From: Alphaproteobacteria bacterium
GTDB taxonomy: Bacteria > Pseudomonadota > Alphaproteobacteria > Micropepsales > Micropepsaceae
Length of the DNA: 64,000 nucleotides
Reading direction: 5' to 3'
Assembly (NCBI GenBank): GCA_028871795.1
Contig: JAGWMG010000005.1
Coordinates: 1 to 64,000, forward strand
Numbering within the stretch: the stretch's first letter is position 1; each line of letters begins with the position of its first letter. A program made the position numbers and the translations under genes. The notes below the pieces were generated by a model. It did no database searches. It was not told where the DNA came from and was given only the letters and a program-made list of their open reading frames with translations. Positions 8,965-18,189 of the stretch are shown here, piece after piece.

Positions 8965-9615
8965 ATGACGACGCGTCTGGAAGTGATCGTCGGACCGATG
9001 TTCTCGGGCAAAACCGAGCTTCTGATCGCCAAGCTCCACCGCGCCCAGTACGCCAGGAAGCGCATCCGCATCGTCAAGCCCGCGCACGACACCCGCACCC
9101 AGGGCTTCATCGCCTCGCGCGCGGTCAATCCGGACGGCACCACCGAAGTCACCGACACCTTGTCCGCCGTCATGGTGCGCAACCAAAAGGATTTCGCGCG
9201 CGTCGTCGGCGCCTGCGATTTCGACGTGCTGGCGGTGGACGAGGCGCAGTTTTTCCCCCTCGACGAGCCCCTGCGCGACACGCTGGGCTGGTTCGGGCGC
9301 GCCATCCGCACGCTGCTGCGCGAGCGGCGCGCCACCGGACTGCGCATCATCGTCGCCGGACTCGACATGGATTTCGCCGAGCAGCCCTTCGGGCCGGTTC
9401 CCGGCCTGCTGGCGATGGCGGATGCGGTGGAGAAGCTGACGGGCGTGTGCATGGTGTGCGGCTCCGACAGCGGCTACATCTCGCAGCGGCTGGTCGCGGA
9501 CGAGCAGCAGCTCGTGGTGGGCGACGCAGGCGAATACCAGGTGCGCTGCCGGCGCTGCTACGAGCCGCCGGGCGTTTGCGCCGCCGCGGAGGGGGCCGCG
9601 CGGGCCAAGGGCTGA
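8965..9615 (+). CDS. tdk: Thymidine kinase (type II)
   Basis: Tdk phosphorylates thymidine to dTMP with ATP in pyrimidine salvage. The P-loop is GPMFSGKTE near residue 11, the Walker B region is VLAVDEAQFF and the lasso/zinc domain carries CMVCGSDSG and CRRC as the two zinc cysteine pairs. At 216 residues it is slightly longer than Escherichia coli Tdk because of an Ala-rich tail. The ATG follows GAGGTCCGGCCC. The gene stands alone, with the Rap1a-like gene upstream and the CDxDGDxC family downstream. Confidence 0.96.
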   Translation: MTTRLEVIVGPMFSGKTELLIAKLHRAQYARKRIRIVKPAHDTRTQGFIASRAVNPDGTTEVTDTLSAVMVRNQKDFARVVGACDFDVLAVDEAQFFPLDEPLRDTLGWFGRAIRTLLRERRATGLRIIVAGLDMDFAEQPFGPVPGLLAMADAVEKLTGVCMVCGSDSGYISQRLVADEQQLVVGDAGEYQVRCRRCYEPPGVCAAAEGAARAKG

Positions 9616-9785
9616 GGCTTCCGCCGGACCAGCCGCACATGAACAAAATTCAACCGTCGCCGCGGCCAGTGGGCCGCTGCGTCAAGTTGCGCCGTCACCG
9701 TATTTCTGAACGGACCATTCGGTCGGCGTTCATCCGCGCGCGGCGAAACTGCGCGCGAGGTGGCTTGGAACATTGGAGAAGAAAC

Positions 9786-10133
9786 ATGGAGCATCTTTCC
9801 AAAATTCTGAAAACAACCGCGCTGGCCGGCCTGTTCGGCTTGGGCGTTGCGGGGACGACACCCGCCATGGCCCATAGCGCGTACAGCTACTGCGACCGCG
9901 ACGGCGACACCTGCGTGCGTGTGGTCTGCGACGACGACGGCGACACTTGCCAGCGCACGACGTACCAGAATCCCGACCGTTATTACCGGCAGGATTATTG
10001 GAACAACGGCTACGGCAACGATTACTGGCAGCGCGGCGACGCCTACGGCCGCCGGAACTATTGGAACTGCGACAGCGACGCCGACCGTTGCCAGCGGAAC
10101 AACTATCAGAACGAAGACGACGACGACGATTGA
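9786..10133 (+). CDS. Secreted CDxDGDxC-motif protein, paralogue 1
   Basis: A 115-residue protein with signal peptide (ALAGLFGLGVAGTTPAMA). The mature part has three Cys-bounded acidic loops, CDRDGDTC, CDDDGDTC and CDSDADRC, separated by Tyr/Asn/Arg-rich low-complexity sequence, and ends in a run of acidic residues. The D-x-D-G-D spacing resembles calcium-binding DxDxDG loops, but here each loop is closed by cysteines; metal binding is inferred. Related to the two following genes by the leader (KILKTTALAGLFGLG against KPLKTAALAGLFGLG) and the motif. Start chosen at the ATG behind GGAGAAGAAAC. Confidence 0.75.
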   Translation: MEHLSKILKTTALAGLFGLGVAGTTPAMAHSAYSYCDRDGDTCVRVVCDDDGDTCQRTTYQNPDRYYRQDYWNNGYGNDYWQRGDAYGRRNYWNCDSDADRCQRNNYQNEDDDDD

Positions 10134-10149
10134 GCCCGGCTCCGCGACG

Positions 10150-10173
10150 TCCGGCCGGAAATATCCGGCCGGA
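10150..10173 (+). repeat. Inverted repeat TCCGGCCGGA after paralogue 1
   Basis: Two copies of TCCGGCCGGA separated by AATA form a perfect 10-bp stem about 17 bases after the stop of the first CDxDGDxC gene. A similar GGCCGG stem (10673-10694) follows the second gene. It may act as an mRNA 3' stabiliser or weak terminator; no uridine run follows directly. Confidence 0.55.
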
Positions 10174-10307
10174 AGCGCGTCCGACTTTTGTCACAACGAT
10201 GTCCCTCGGCCGCCTTATTGGTGAACGACTTGTTATGCTGACGTTCAGGTCGACTATCGGAAACTGCGGGTACGGGGAAGGGCTTGGAAACCGAAGGAGT
10301 TAAGACG

Positions 10308-10658
10308 ATGAAGCGCCTGTCCAAACCGCTGAAAACCGCCGCGCTGGCCGGCCTGTTCGGGCTGGGCATGTTCGTGGCGAGCGCCACCTCCGCCTCGGCG
10401 CATTACATTTCCACCCGCTGCGACAGCGACGGCGACCGCTGCTGGCGCGTGGTGTGCGACGACGACGGCGACGATTGCCGCCGCGCCAACAGCTACGGCA
10501 GCTATTACGGCGATTACAACCGGTCGGACTACTACAACCGCACCTACAACAGGTGGCACGATTACGACCGCTACAATCGCGATTACGGCCGCTACAATCG
10601 CCGCTGGGTCTGCGACAGCGACGGCGAAAACTGCCGCTGGTCCACCTCGCGCTGGTGA
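10308..10658 (+). CDS. Secreted CDxDGDxC-motif protein, paralogue 2
   Basis: This 116-residue protein has a signal peptide ending ASATSASA. It carries CDSDGDRC, CDDDGDDC and, near the C-terminus, CDSDGENC followed by RWSTSRW. A long Tyr/Asn/Arg/Asp-rich stretch (repeats of YNR, DYN, DYGRYN) lies between, suggesting a disordered or adhesive linker. The ATG at 10308 follows GAAGGAGTTAAGACG; an upstream TTG at 10284 would extend the leader but lacks a better site. The gene is in line with paralogues 1 and 3, so all three probably arose by tandem duplication. Confidence 0.75.
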   Translation: MKRLSKPLKTAALAGLFGLGMFVASATSASAHYISTRCDSDGDRCWRVVCDDDGDDCRRANSYGSYYGDYNRSDYYNRTYNRWHDYDRYNRDYGRYNRRWVCDSDGENCRWSTSRW

Positions 10659-10672
10659 TGCCGAGCTGCGCT

Positions 10673-10694
10673 CCGGCCGGCATCCACCGGCCGG
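10673..10694 (+). repeat. Inverted repeat CCGGCCGG after paralogue 2
   Basis: Two CCGGCCGG octamers separated by CATCCA lie about 15 bases after the stop of the second paralogue, in a position equivalent to the stem after the first. The conserved placement suggests that the stem was duplicated with the gene unit. Confidence 0.5.
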
Positions 10695-10728
10695 CGGCGC
10701 GGCGGCGCGCAATTCTCGGAGGACGAAC

Positions 10729-10965
10729 ATGATCCGGCTTTCCCACACGCTGAAGCTCGCCGCGCTGGCGGCGAGCGTGCTCGGAACGAGCGCTTTGGCC
10801 GGTTGCGCGCCGGGGTATTACGGCCGCGACGGTTATTACCGCGGCAGTTACTACCGCCACGACCGCACCTACGACCGCGACGACGACTACCGCCGCGACA
10901 ACGGCCGCCACTGGGTCTGCGACTCCGACGGCGACAATTGCCGCTGGACGTATGATCGCGATTGA
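10729..10965 (+). CDS. CDxDGDxC-motif lipoprotein, paralogue 3
   Basis: This is the shortest member (78 residues). Its leader ends SALAGC, a lipobox, so unlike its neighbours it is probably a lipid-anchored envelope protein. The mature part is Tyr/Arg/Asp/Gly-rich and ends with a single CDSDGDNC loop followed by RWTYDRD. The preceding aromatic-basic context (RHWVCDSDGD) closely matches the last loop of paralogue 2 (RRWVCDSDGE), defining a conserved W-V-C-D-S-D-G-(D/E)-N-C-R-W module. TCGGAGGACGAAC precedes the ATG. Function is unknown. Confidence 0.75.
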   Translation: MIRLSHTLKLAALAASVLGTSALAGCAPGYYGRDGYYRGSYYRHDRTYDRDDDYRRDNGRHWVCDSDGDNCRWTYDRD

Positions 10966-10996
10966 GCGCGCGGCCGCGAACTCTGCCGCACGGCTG

Positions 10997-11185
10997 TCAC
11001 GGCCGGAAGGGAAGCTCACCCGCTTCGGTCGGCGGCATGAAACCGGGGAGCGGCGGCTTCGGCCGCGCCCGGAGATTCCACGCTTCGGCTTCGTCCGCCG
11101 GCACGCGGTAAAGACCGCGCCTGGGCTTTTCTCTCCGCGCCACCGGCGCGTCGTCTTCCAGACTCGTCACCCGCGTTTCGGCCAC
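10997..11185 (-). CDS. Small protein of 62 aa behind a LexA-type box
   Basis: A GTG at 11185 lies behind a perfect AGGAGG with good spacing and opens a 62-codon frame (VAETRVTSLEDDAPVARREK at the start, rich in Pro, Arg and Glu, ending PTEAGELPFRP). There is no signal peptide or membrane segment, and I recognise no family. Upstream, on the same strand, a TTGACA -35 and a TACGTT -10 are spaced 17 bases apart with a GTTC-N7-GTTC box between them, so it is a candidate SOS-induced small protein. It is divergent to the restriction-modification genes. Confidence 0.65.
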   Translation of the reverse strand: MAETRVTSLEDDAPVARREKPRRGLYRVPADEAEAWNLRARPKPPLPGFMPPTEAGELPFRP

Positions 11186-11211
11186 GAAAACCTCCTGTTT
11201 TGTCCTGCCGC

Positions 11212-11240
11212 AACGTAAGAACAAAGCAGGAACTTGTCAA
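11212..11240 (-). promoter_or_regulatory. Promoter of the 62-aa gene with internal LexA (SOS) box
   Basis: On the minus strand, TTGACA (11240-11235) and TACGTT (11217-11212) are separated by 17 bases. The spacer contains GTTCCTGCTTTGTTC (plus-strand positions 11219-11233), a perfect match to the alphaproteobacterial LexA box GTTC-N7-GTTC. LexA bound here would block RNA polymerase, so induction by DNA damage is predicted. Confidence 0.75.
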
Positions 11241-11256
11241 GAGGGTTGGCTCACAA

Positions 11257-11290
11257 TTGCACATTTCAGTGAATTGAACAAAATAGGAAC
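11257..11290 (+). promoter_or_regulatory. Second LexA-type box, facing the restriction endonuclease gene
   Basis: GAACAAAATAGGAAC at 11276-11290 is a second perfect GAAC-N7-GAAC. It overlaps the -10 position of a possible plus-strand promoter (TTGCAC at 11257-11262, 17-base spacer, AAAATA at 11280-11285). Two boxes 42 bases between box ends suggest LexA control of both divergent transcripts. The promoter elements are weaker than those of the minus-strand gene. Confidence 0.65.
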
Positions 11291-11335
11291 ACAACTGCCG
11301 TAGATCCTTTGATATCGAAGTCCCATGCTGGCGAT

Positions 11336-11932
11336 ATGTCGAATCATCCGCTTGTGCCAAAGGACATCACGGGACGCTATTTCGTGCAGGAGTGGAGGCA
11401 CGGCATCGCCATTCTTTCGGCAGCCCACCCCGAAGAATGGAAAGATATTCTGGATGTATTGCGAAAATTTCGTCTACTCCGGAGTGACATCCTCAAACCT
11501 GGCGGCAGCAAATCGGACATTTCGGGGAAAATTGACGGCGTGCTTTCTTCACGCGGCTGGCAGGAGAAAGGCTTCGACACGAAGATCATTGTGGATGACG
11601 TCACCCATCCGTCGCCCACACATAAGGTGGATTGCTACAAGAATCGGATCGCGCTCGAAGTCGAGTGGAACAACAAAGACCCATTCTATGACCGCGATCT
11701 CAACAATTTCCGCTTGCTGTTCGACCTGCGCGTCATCGATGTGGGCATTATCGTGACGCGCGCAACCGAGTTGCAGACGATCTTCAATAAACTGGGTAAA
11801 GGAGCTAGCTACGGCAATTCCACCACGCATTTCGCCAAGCTCCTGCCGCGTATCGAAGGCGGTGGCGGTGGTGGCTGTCCCATCGTCGCCTTTGCCATCA
11901 GGAAGGAAGCCTATGTCGATGACAGCCGCTGA
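11336..11932 (+). CDS. BglII/BstYI-like type II restriction endonuclease
   Basis: The 198-residue protein resembles the BglII/BstYI restriction endonuclease family, which cuts GATC-centred palindromes. The probable metal-binding core is VDCYKNRIALEVEWNNKD (Asp, then Glu-Val-Glu), followed by the family-like FYDRDLNNFRLLFDLRVIDVGI. It overlaps the methyltransferase gene by 20 bases, so the two form one restriction-modification unit. I chose the ATG at 11336; a TTG at 11309 would add nine residues. Base composition is lower in G+C than flanking genes, consistent with transfer. The exact recognition site cannot be deduced. Confidence 0.82.
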   Translation: MSNHPLVPKDITGRYFVQEWRHGIAILSAAHPEEWKDILDVLRKFRLLRSDILKPGGSKSDISGKIDGVLSSRGWQEKGFDTKIIVDDVTHPSPTHKVDCYKNRIALEVEWNNKDPFYDRDLNNFRLLFDLRVIDVGIIVTRATELQTIFNKLGKGASYGNSTTHFAKLLPRIEGGGGGGCPIVAFAIRKEAYVDDSR

Positions 11933-12554
11933 CGATCTTCGCGCTTTCGCGAATGGCAAACGTTTTGCAACAATTCTTGCCGATCCGCCGTGGCGCTTCA
12001 CGAACCGCACGGGGAAGATGGCGCCCGAGCACAAGCGGCTCAATCGTTATGCAACGATGACTGTGGAAGAAATTTGCGCGTTGCCGGTTCCCGAAGTCGT
12101 ACGCGCTCGTGCACATTTATATCTGTGGGTGCCGAATGCGCTGATGCCCGAAGGCCTGCGCGTGCTGCAGGCGTGGGGCTTCACCTACAAGACCAATCTG
12201 ATCTGGCACAAGGTGCGCAAGGACGGCGGTCCAGACGGACGCGGCGTCGGCTTCTATTTTCGCAATGTGACGGAAATGATCCTGTTCGGCGTGCGCGGCA
12301 AGAACATCCGCACACTCGCGCCGGGACGCAGCCAGGTGAACTACATGGCGACACGCAAGCAGGAACATTCGCGCAAGCCCGACGAGCAGTACGCGATTAT
12401 CGAAGCGTGTTCGGAAGGGCCGTATCTGGAATTGTTTGCCCGCGGTCGCCGCGAGGGTTGGAAGTCTTGGGGTGCGCAAGCCGAGGACGGCTACCGGCCG
12501 AGTTGGAAGACGTATGCGCATAATTCAGCTACAGCCATTGAACTGACAGACTGA
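11913..12554 (+). CDS. MT-A70-family DNA N6-adenine methyltransferase
   Basis: This 213-residue protein has the catalytic DPPW tetrad (ILADPPWRFTNRTG) near residue 23 and the MT-A70 pattern of a later LYLWVPNALMPEG strand and the C-terminal EACSEGPYLELFARGRREGW segment that binds S-adenosylmethionine. It would methylate adenine in the site cut by the overlapping endonuclease and protect the host. The ATG at 11913 follows AGGAAGGAAGCCT inside the endonuclease gene, giving translational coupling. The stop at 12554 is 9 bases from the convergent uvrB stop. Confidence 0.9.
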   Translation: MSMTAADDLRAFANGKRFATILADPPWRFTNRTGKMAPEHKRLNRYATMTVEEICALPVPEVVRARAHLYLWVPNALMPEGLRVLQAWGFTYKTNLIWHKVRKDGGPDGRGVGFYFRNVTEMILFGVRGKNIRTLAPGRSQVNYMATRKQEHSRKPDEQYAIIEACSEGPYLELFARGRREGWKSWGAQAEDGYRPSWKTYAHNSATAIELTD

Positions 12555-12563
12555 ACTGTCGCT

Positions 12564-14903
<2,340 letters not shown>

Positions 14904-14910
14904 GGGGAGG

Positions 14911-14937
14911 AATATAGGGTGTGTTCCGGGTTTGTGC
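14911..14937 (-). promoter_or_regulatory. Probable uvrB promoter with near-match LexA box
   Basis: On the minus strand TATATT (14916-14911) lies only 7 bases before the uvrB ATG, which predicts a transcription start at or next to the start codon (leaderless mRNA). GTTCCGGGTTTGTGC at 14923-14937 is one base away from GTTC-N7-GTTC, in the spacer position, suggesting weak SOS control. Confidence 0.45.
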
Positions 14938-14957
14938 GAGGCAGCGGGGGACACACC

Positions 14958-15257
14958 ATGACCGGCCAATCCATCGAAATCGCCCGCCGGGAGGGCGCCG
15001 AATTCCGCTCCGTGCGGCTGACTGTGGAGGAAGACGGCGCAATCAGGATGGACGCGCAGGACATCGGTCCCAGTGTCGCCAGCGTCTGGGGCGACGACGA
15101 GTATGAATTCTGGGTCCGCGTCGAACCGGGCGCGTTGCCGAAACTCGCCTTCGAGCTGCTGCGTGAAAAGTTCGCCGGCGATACCGGCGCCGTCGACGCC
15201 TTCCGCGACTGGTGCAAGGCCCGCGAGATCGCGCACAAATTCGATTCATGGGCCTGA
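14958..15257 (+). CDS. Hypothetical protein, 99 aa, divergent to uvrB
   Basis: The ATG at 14958 opens a 99-residue acidic soluble protein ([20 protein letters not shown] at the start) with alternating strands and an amphipathic C-terminal helix ([18 protein letters not shown]). There is no signal peptide or membrane segment, and I do not recognise the family with certainty. It is divergent from uvrB, with 54 bases between the start codons, so both share the control region that contains the near-LexA box. Confidence 0.65.
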   Translation: MTGQSIEIARREGAEFRSVRLTVEEDGAIRMDAQDIGPSVASVWGDDEYEFWVRVEPGALPKLAFELLREKFAGDTGAVDAFRDWCKAREIAHKFDSWA

Positions 15258-15287
15258 GGCGCCGCATCGGACGGCTTGCTGGGGCGC

Positions 15288-15674
15288 CTACTCGTACTTC
15301 TGCAGCAAGGCCACAGTGTCAGCCGCGTCCGTCTTGGCGATGGCGATGTCGCTTTCCGCGATTCCGGCGCGCGCCTTGGCGGCCGCGGCCTCCAGCGTCG
15401 CTTTCGTTTGCGCATCATTGCTGTCGGGAATGGCGCCGTGTCCGGCTTTGGCGCAGGGGTTCGTCGCGTGCACATAGAAGCCGGCGCCGCGCGGCCCCAC
15501 CAGGCAATTCAGGGCGTGGTGCAGATGCATACGCACCGCGGCGAGGTCATGGGCTTGCGTGGCCAGATCGGCGTGCTTCGCCGCGCCGACGATTTCCGAA
15601 TGTGCGTCGGCCAGGGCGGCGGCGGGCAACAGCAGCGCGCCAAAGACAAGCGAAAACAGCAGGCATTTCCTCAC
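15288..15674 (-). CDS. Small periplasmic protein, 128 aa, unknown function
   Basis: A GTG at 15674 behind AAGGAGGCCACC opens a protein with a signal peptide (CLLFSLVFGALLLPAAALA). The mature part is helical, His- and Ala-rich (AAKHADLATQAHDLAAVRMH, LHHALNCLVGPRGAGFYVHA), with two cysteines (LNC, NPC) and a long C-terminal helix. The clustered histidines could bind metal or haem, but no defined motif is seen. It stands alone between a hypothetical gene and another small ORF. The ATG further upstream at 15713 lacks a ribosome-binding site and would hide the signal peptide. Confidence 0.65.
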   Translation of the reverse strand: MRKCLLFSLVFGALLLPAAALADAHSEIVGAAKHADLATQAHDLAAVRMHLHHALNCLVGPRGAGFYVHATNPCAKAGHGAIPDSNDAQTKATLEAAAAKARAGIAESDIAIAKTDAADTVALLQKYE

Positions 15675-15853
15675 GGTGGCCTCCTTGCCAAAACGACATT
15701 CCGTCATCAACGCAAGCGGCCACAACGGCGCCCGGCGCTCCGATTCAAATGATGCTGAAAATATACCGGATTGCAACCGGGGCCTTGCGCGTTTCGTCGC
15801 AATGGCAGGCATGGACGCAGGCGCCGGTGGCCCCCGCCGGCCCCGGCCTTGCG

Positions 15854-16039
15854 CTACTGCAGCGGATGCGGGCGCTCGTAGACGAGGTTGTCGCCGTCCC
15901 ACACCTTGATCTGCTTCAGTCCTTTTTTCTTCATGGCGTGGGCGAGGACTTTCGCTTGCATATCGCTGGCGCACTCGGCTGCGATTCGCGCATCCAGAGT
16001 GCCGTCGTCGTTGAGGTAGTAGATTTCGTAGTTAGGCAT
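15854..16039 (-). CDS. Hypothetical small protein, 61 aa
   Basis: The protein MPNYEIYYLNDDGTLDARIA continues AECASDMQAKVLAHAMKKKG and ends in WDGDNLVYERPHPLQ. This strand-strand-helix-strand pattern is a compact small fold of a kind common in alphaproteobacteria and usually annotated as hypothetical. It is cytosolic, with neither leader nor membrane segment. The start at 16039 is the only reasonable one. No neighbour suggests a function. Confidence 0.6.
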   Translation of the reverse strand: MPNYEIYYLNDDGTLDARIAAECASDMQAKVLAHAMKKKGLKQIKVWDGDNLVYERPHPLQ

Positions 16040-16217
16040 GCGTCGTTTCCTCCGTATGCCCCCGCCTCGTTGCGCAGCTTGTGCCAGCGGAATTTGAAAG
16101 TCGAATGACAAATCCTTAGTATTTCTCGGAAATCGCGGATCGGCGGGGCGATGCTTTGTTGACATCGGTGTCCGCGCTGCCCACATGTTGACGGAGCAAT
16201 CCGGCGAGGGACGGGCC

Positions 16218-16556
16218 ATGGCGGAGGTCAACGGTGCGGCGAAAAGCGATTCCGGCAAGACGCTGTCGATCGTCGCTTACGTCCTTTTCCTGGTGGGCTG
16301 GCCCAGCCTTCACCTTTCCACCATTGCCGCCGTCGTCATCGCTTATGTGCAGCGCGCCGAGACGCGCGGAACGATCTGGGAATCCCATTTCACCAACATC
16401 ATCCACACATTCTGGATTTCGCTTCTCGCCGGGATCGTCGTTGTTCCGCTCTGTTTCGTGCTGGTCGGCATCCCGTTCTTGATCGCACTCATCGTTTGGT
16501 TTCTCTACCGCACGATCAAGGGCCTGGTGCGGGCGCTCGACGACAGGGCGTATTAG
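16218..16556 (+). CDS. DUF4870-like integral membrane protein, 112 aa
   Basis: The ATG at 16218 follows AGGGACGGGCC. The protein has three hydrophobic segments: IVAYVLFLVGWPSLHLS, then IAAVVIAYVQRA, then after ESHFTNIIHTFWISLLAG a long IVVVPLCFVLVGIPFLIALI. The SHF-N-I-HTFW segment resembles the RNQI-TFW region of DUF4870/TIC20-like small membrane proteins. It is convergent with the next gene, sharing the stop region at 16553-16556. The function is unknown. Confidence 0.6.
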   Translation: MAEVNGAAKSDSGKTLSIVAYVLFLVGWPSLHLSTIAAVVIAYVQRAETRGTIWESHFTNIIHTFWISLLAGIVVVPLCFVLVGIPFLIALIVWFLYRTIKGLVRALDDRAY

Positions 16557-17092
16557 ACCCGCTGCCGCTTGACGATGAAGGCGATCAGCGTCGCCGCCAG
16601 CGCCGCCGCGAAGCCGACCGGCGGGATGATGTAGACCATCCACGGCGCGATGGCGGCGGTGGTGAAGCTGGTGCCCATCGCCACGCCCCAGAAGGCGCAG
16701 CTGTTGCCGCCTTCGTCGAGGTGGCAGCCGGGATAAAGCGCGCTCGTCACCACCAACACCGGCAGCAACAGCGCCGCCGTGGGGCCGCCGAAGACGCCGA
16801 CGAAGGCGCGCCCCGGGCTCCTCGCCAGGATCGCGGCCAGCGCCACCACCCCCGTCAACAGAACCAGCGGCACGCCGTTCATGCCCAGGATCCACGCGGC
16901 GTCGAGGGAATGCTTGAAGAAAAGCCCGAGCGCCGGCAGCTTGCCGCACGCGGCGGCGCCGAAGTTGCAGCCTTCGGCGTGACCCAGCGCCAGGATCGCC
17001 CAACCCGTCAGCGCCGGCGCCGCGAAGAGCAGAAGTGCGAACAGCCAGACCGTCTTGGCCATAGGGTGACGGTTTTTCCGCGATCCCGCCAT
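16553..17092 (-). CDS. Four-TM membrane protein, paralogue B
   Basis: This 179-residue protein has about four membrane segments (VWLFALLLFAAPALTGWAIL, VPLVLLTGVVALAAILA, TAALLLPVLVVTSALYPGC, a final WMVYIIPPVGFAAALAATLI). A conserved loop, CHLDEGGNSCAFWGVAMGTS followed by FTTAA, is closely matched in the adjacent upstream gene (CAVNVDGIGSCTLWGAQMGM, then SFHTAA). The two are therefore paired paralogues, 6 bases apart in one operon. Both loops keep two cysteines facing the same side. The function is unknown. A second ATG at 17062 (MAKTVW) is a plausible shorter start. Confidence 0.65.
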   Translation of the reverse strand: MAGSRKNRHPMAKTVWLFALLLFAAPALTGWAILALGHAEGCNFGAAACGKLPALGLFFKHSLDAAWILGMNGVPLVLLTGVVALAAILARSPGRAFVGVFGGPTAALLLPVLVVTSALYPGCHLDEGGNSCAFWGVAMGTSFTTAAIAPWMVYIIPPVGFAAALAATLIAFIVKRQRV

Positions 17093-17098
17093 CGTGCG

Positions 17099-17701
17099 TC
17101 ACTCGTCCCCGAAGCGCCGCATCTGCGAGGCCATGGGCGGCGGCGAATTGCGGCGTTCGCGCGGGCGCGCGAAGAACCAGCCCAGCAGACCCAGCATCAG
17201 CGTCAGGGAGAAAGAGAAAGGCGCCAGGCCGTAGAGGATGTCGTAGACGCTGGCGGCCGTGTGGAAACTCATGCCCATCTGCGCCCCCCACAGCGTGCAG
17301 CTCCCGATGCCGTCGACGTTGACGGCGCAGCCGTCGTAGCGCGCGCTGGCGACCGCGAACATCGGCAGCACCAGCGCCAGGATCGGAAGCAGCAGAAGAC
17401 TCAGAGTACCGATCAGCCAGTGGCGGGCGATGAAAGCGGCGAGCGTCGCGGCGATGGAAACCGCGATGAGCAAGAACGGATTGGTGGAAACGCCCCAGGC
17501 CAGGTTCAGCGCGTCGTGCAGGCCGCCGCCCAGCGACATGCCGCGGCAGAGCTGCGGACCGGGATCGCATTGCGCCGCGTAGGCGGCGCCGCGCACGATC
17601 CACACCAGCAGCGACGGGCCCAGCAGCAAAGCCACGCAGGCGCCCCAGATCGTCAGCGCCGTGTGTTTCTTGCTCTCCCGGATGTCTTCCGTCCCCTCCA
17701 T
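17099..17701 (-). CDS. Four-TM membrane protein, paralogue A
   Basis: This 200-residue protein has TM segments near residues 17-40, 75-95, 103-125 and 150-172, and a basic cytoplasmic tail (FFARPRERRNSPPPMASQMR). Its loop CAVNVDGIGSCTLWGAQMGM matches the CxxDEGGNSCAFWGVAMG loop of the following gene, and both have an extra pair of N-terminal loop cysteines (AAQCDPGPQLC here; EGCNFGAAAC in the other). It is the first gene of a two-gene operon. No transporter or enzyme motif is visible. Confidence 0.65.
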   Translation of the reverse strand: MEGTEDIRESKKHTALTIWGACVALLLGPSLLVWIVRGAAYAAQCDPGPQLCRGMSLGGGLHDALNLAWGVSTNPFLLIAVSIAATLAAFIARHWLIGTLSLLLLPILALVLPMFAVASARYDGCAVNVDGIGSCTLWGAQMGMSFHTAASVYDILYGLAPFSFSLTLMLGLLGWFFARPRERRNSPPPMASQMRRFGDE

Positions 17702-17874
17702 GCTCTCATGTTAGGCACATTGCGCGGCGGTGGGGCGAAAATGATTAAAGCATGATTAACGCCGTGCGGGAGTTGCCGCGATGCGGCAGACGCGAGTACG
17801 TATTATTGCGTATGCGCCGCCTCGCCATCGCGGCGTCACCCGTGCTGGTTGATGGCCCGATCCGGATTCGACGT

Positions 17875-18189
17875 ATGCGGAAGTTTTTTCTTATCGCCGC
17901 CGGATGGCTGCTGACGGTCGTCGGCCTTGTGGCGACGTTTTCGCCGATTCCGATCCCGCTGATCGGCATCGTGCCGCTGCTGATCGGCTGCGCCATACTG
18001 TCGGCCCATTCCAAGCGCTTCCGCCGCGCGCTGCAGCGCCTGCGCCATCGCTTCGCGTTTATTTCCCGCCGGATGGAAAGCCTGCACCACCGTATGCCGC
18101 GCAACGTGCGGACCATGATCCGCCGCACCAATCCGCGCGCGCTGTTCCGCCTGGCGCGCATGCGCCGGCGCCACCACCATCACCTCTGA
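17875..18189 (+). CDS. PGPGW-like small transmembrane protein
   Basis: The ATG at 17875 opens a 104-residue protein: a hydrophobic hairpin (FFLIAAGWLLTVVGLVATFS, PIPIPLIGIVPLLIGCAILS) followed by a very basic, His- and Arg-rich cytoplasmic tail ending RRRHHHHL. The hairpin with a central Pro/Gly turn resembles the PGPGW family of small membrane proteins. Its TGA overlaps the ATG of the next gene (TGATG), so translation is coupled to the MBL hydrolase. The frame extends further upstream without a convincing start. Confidence 0.55.
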   Translation: MRKFFLIAAGWLLTVVGLVATFSPIPIPLIGIVPLLIGCAILSAHSKRFRRALQRLRHRFAFISRRMESLHHRMPRNVRTMIRRTNPRALFRLARMRRRHHHHL

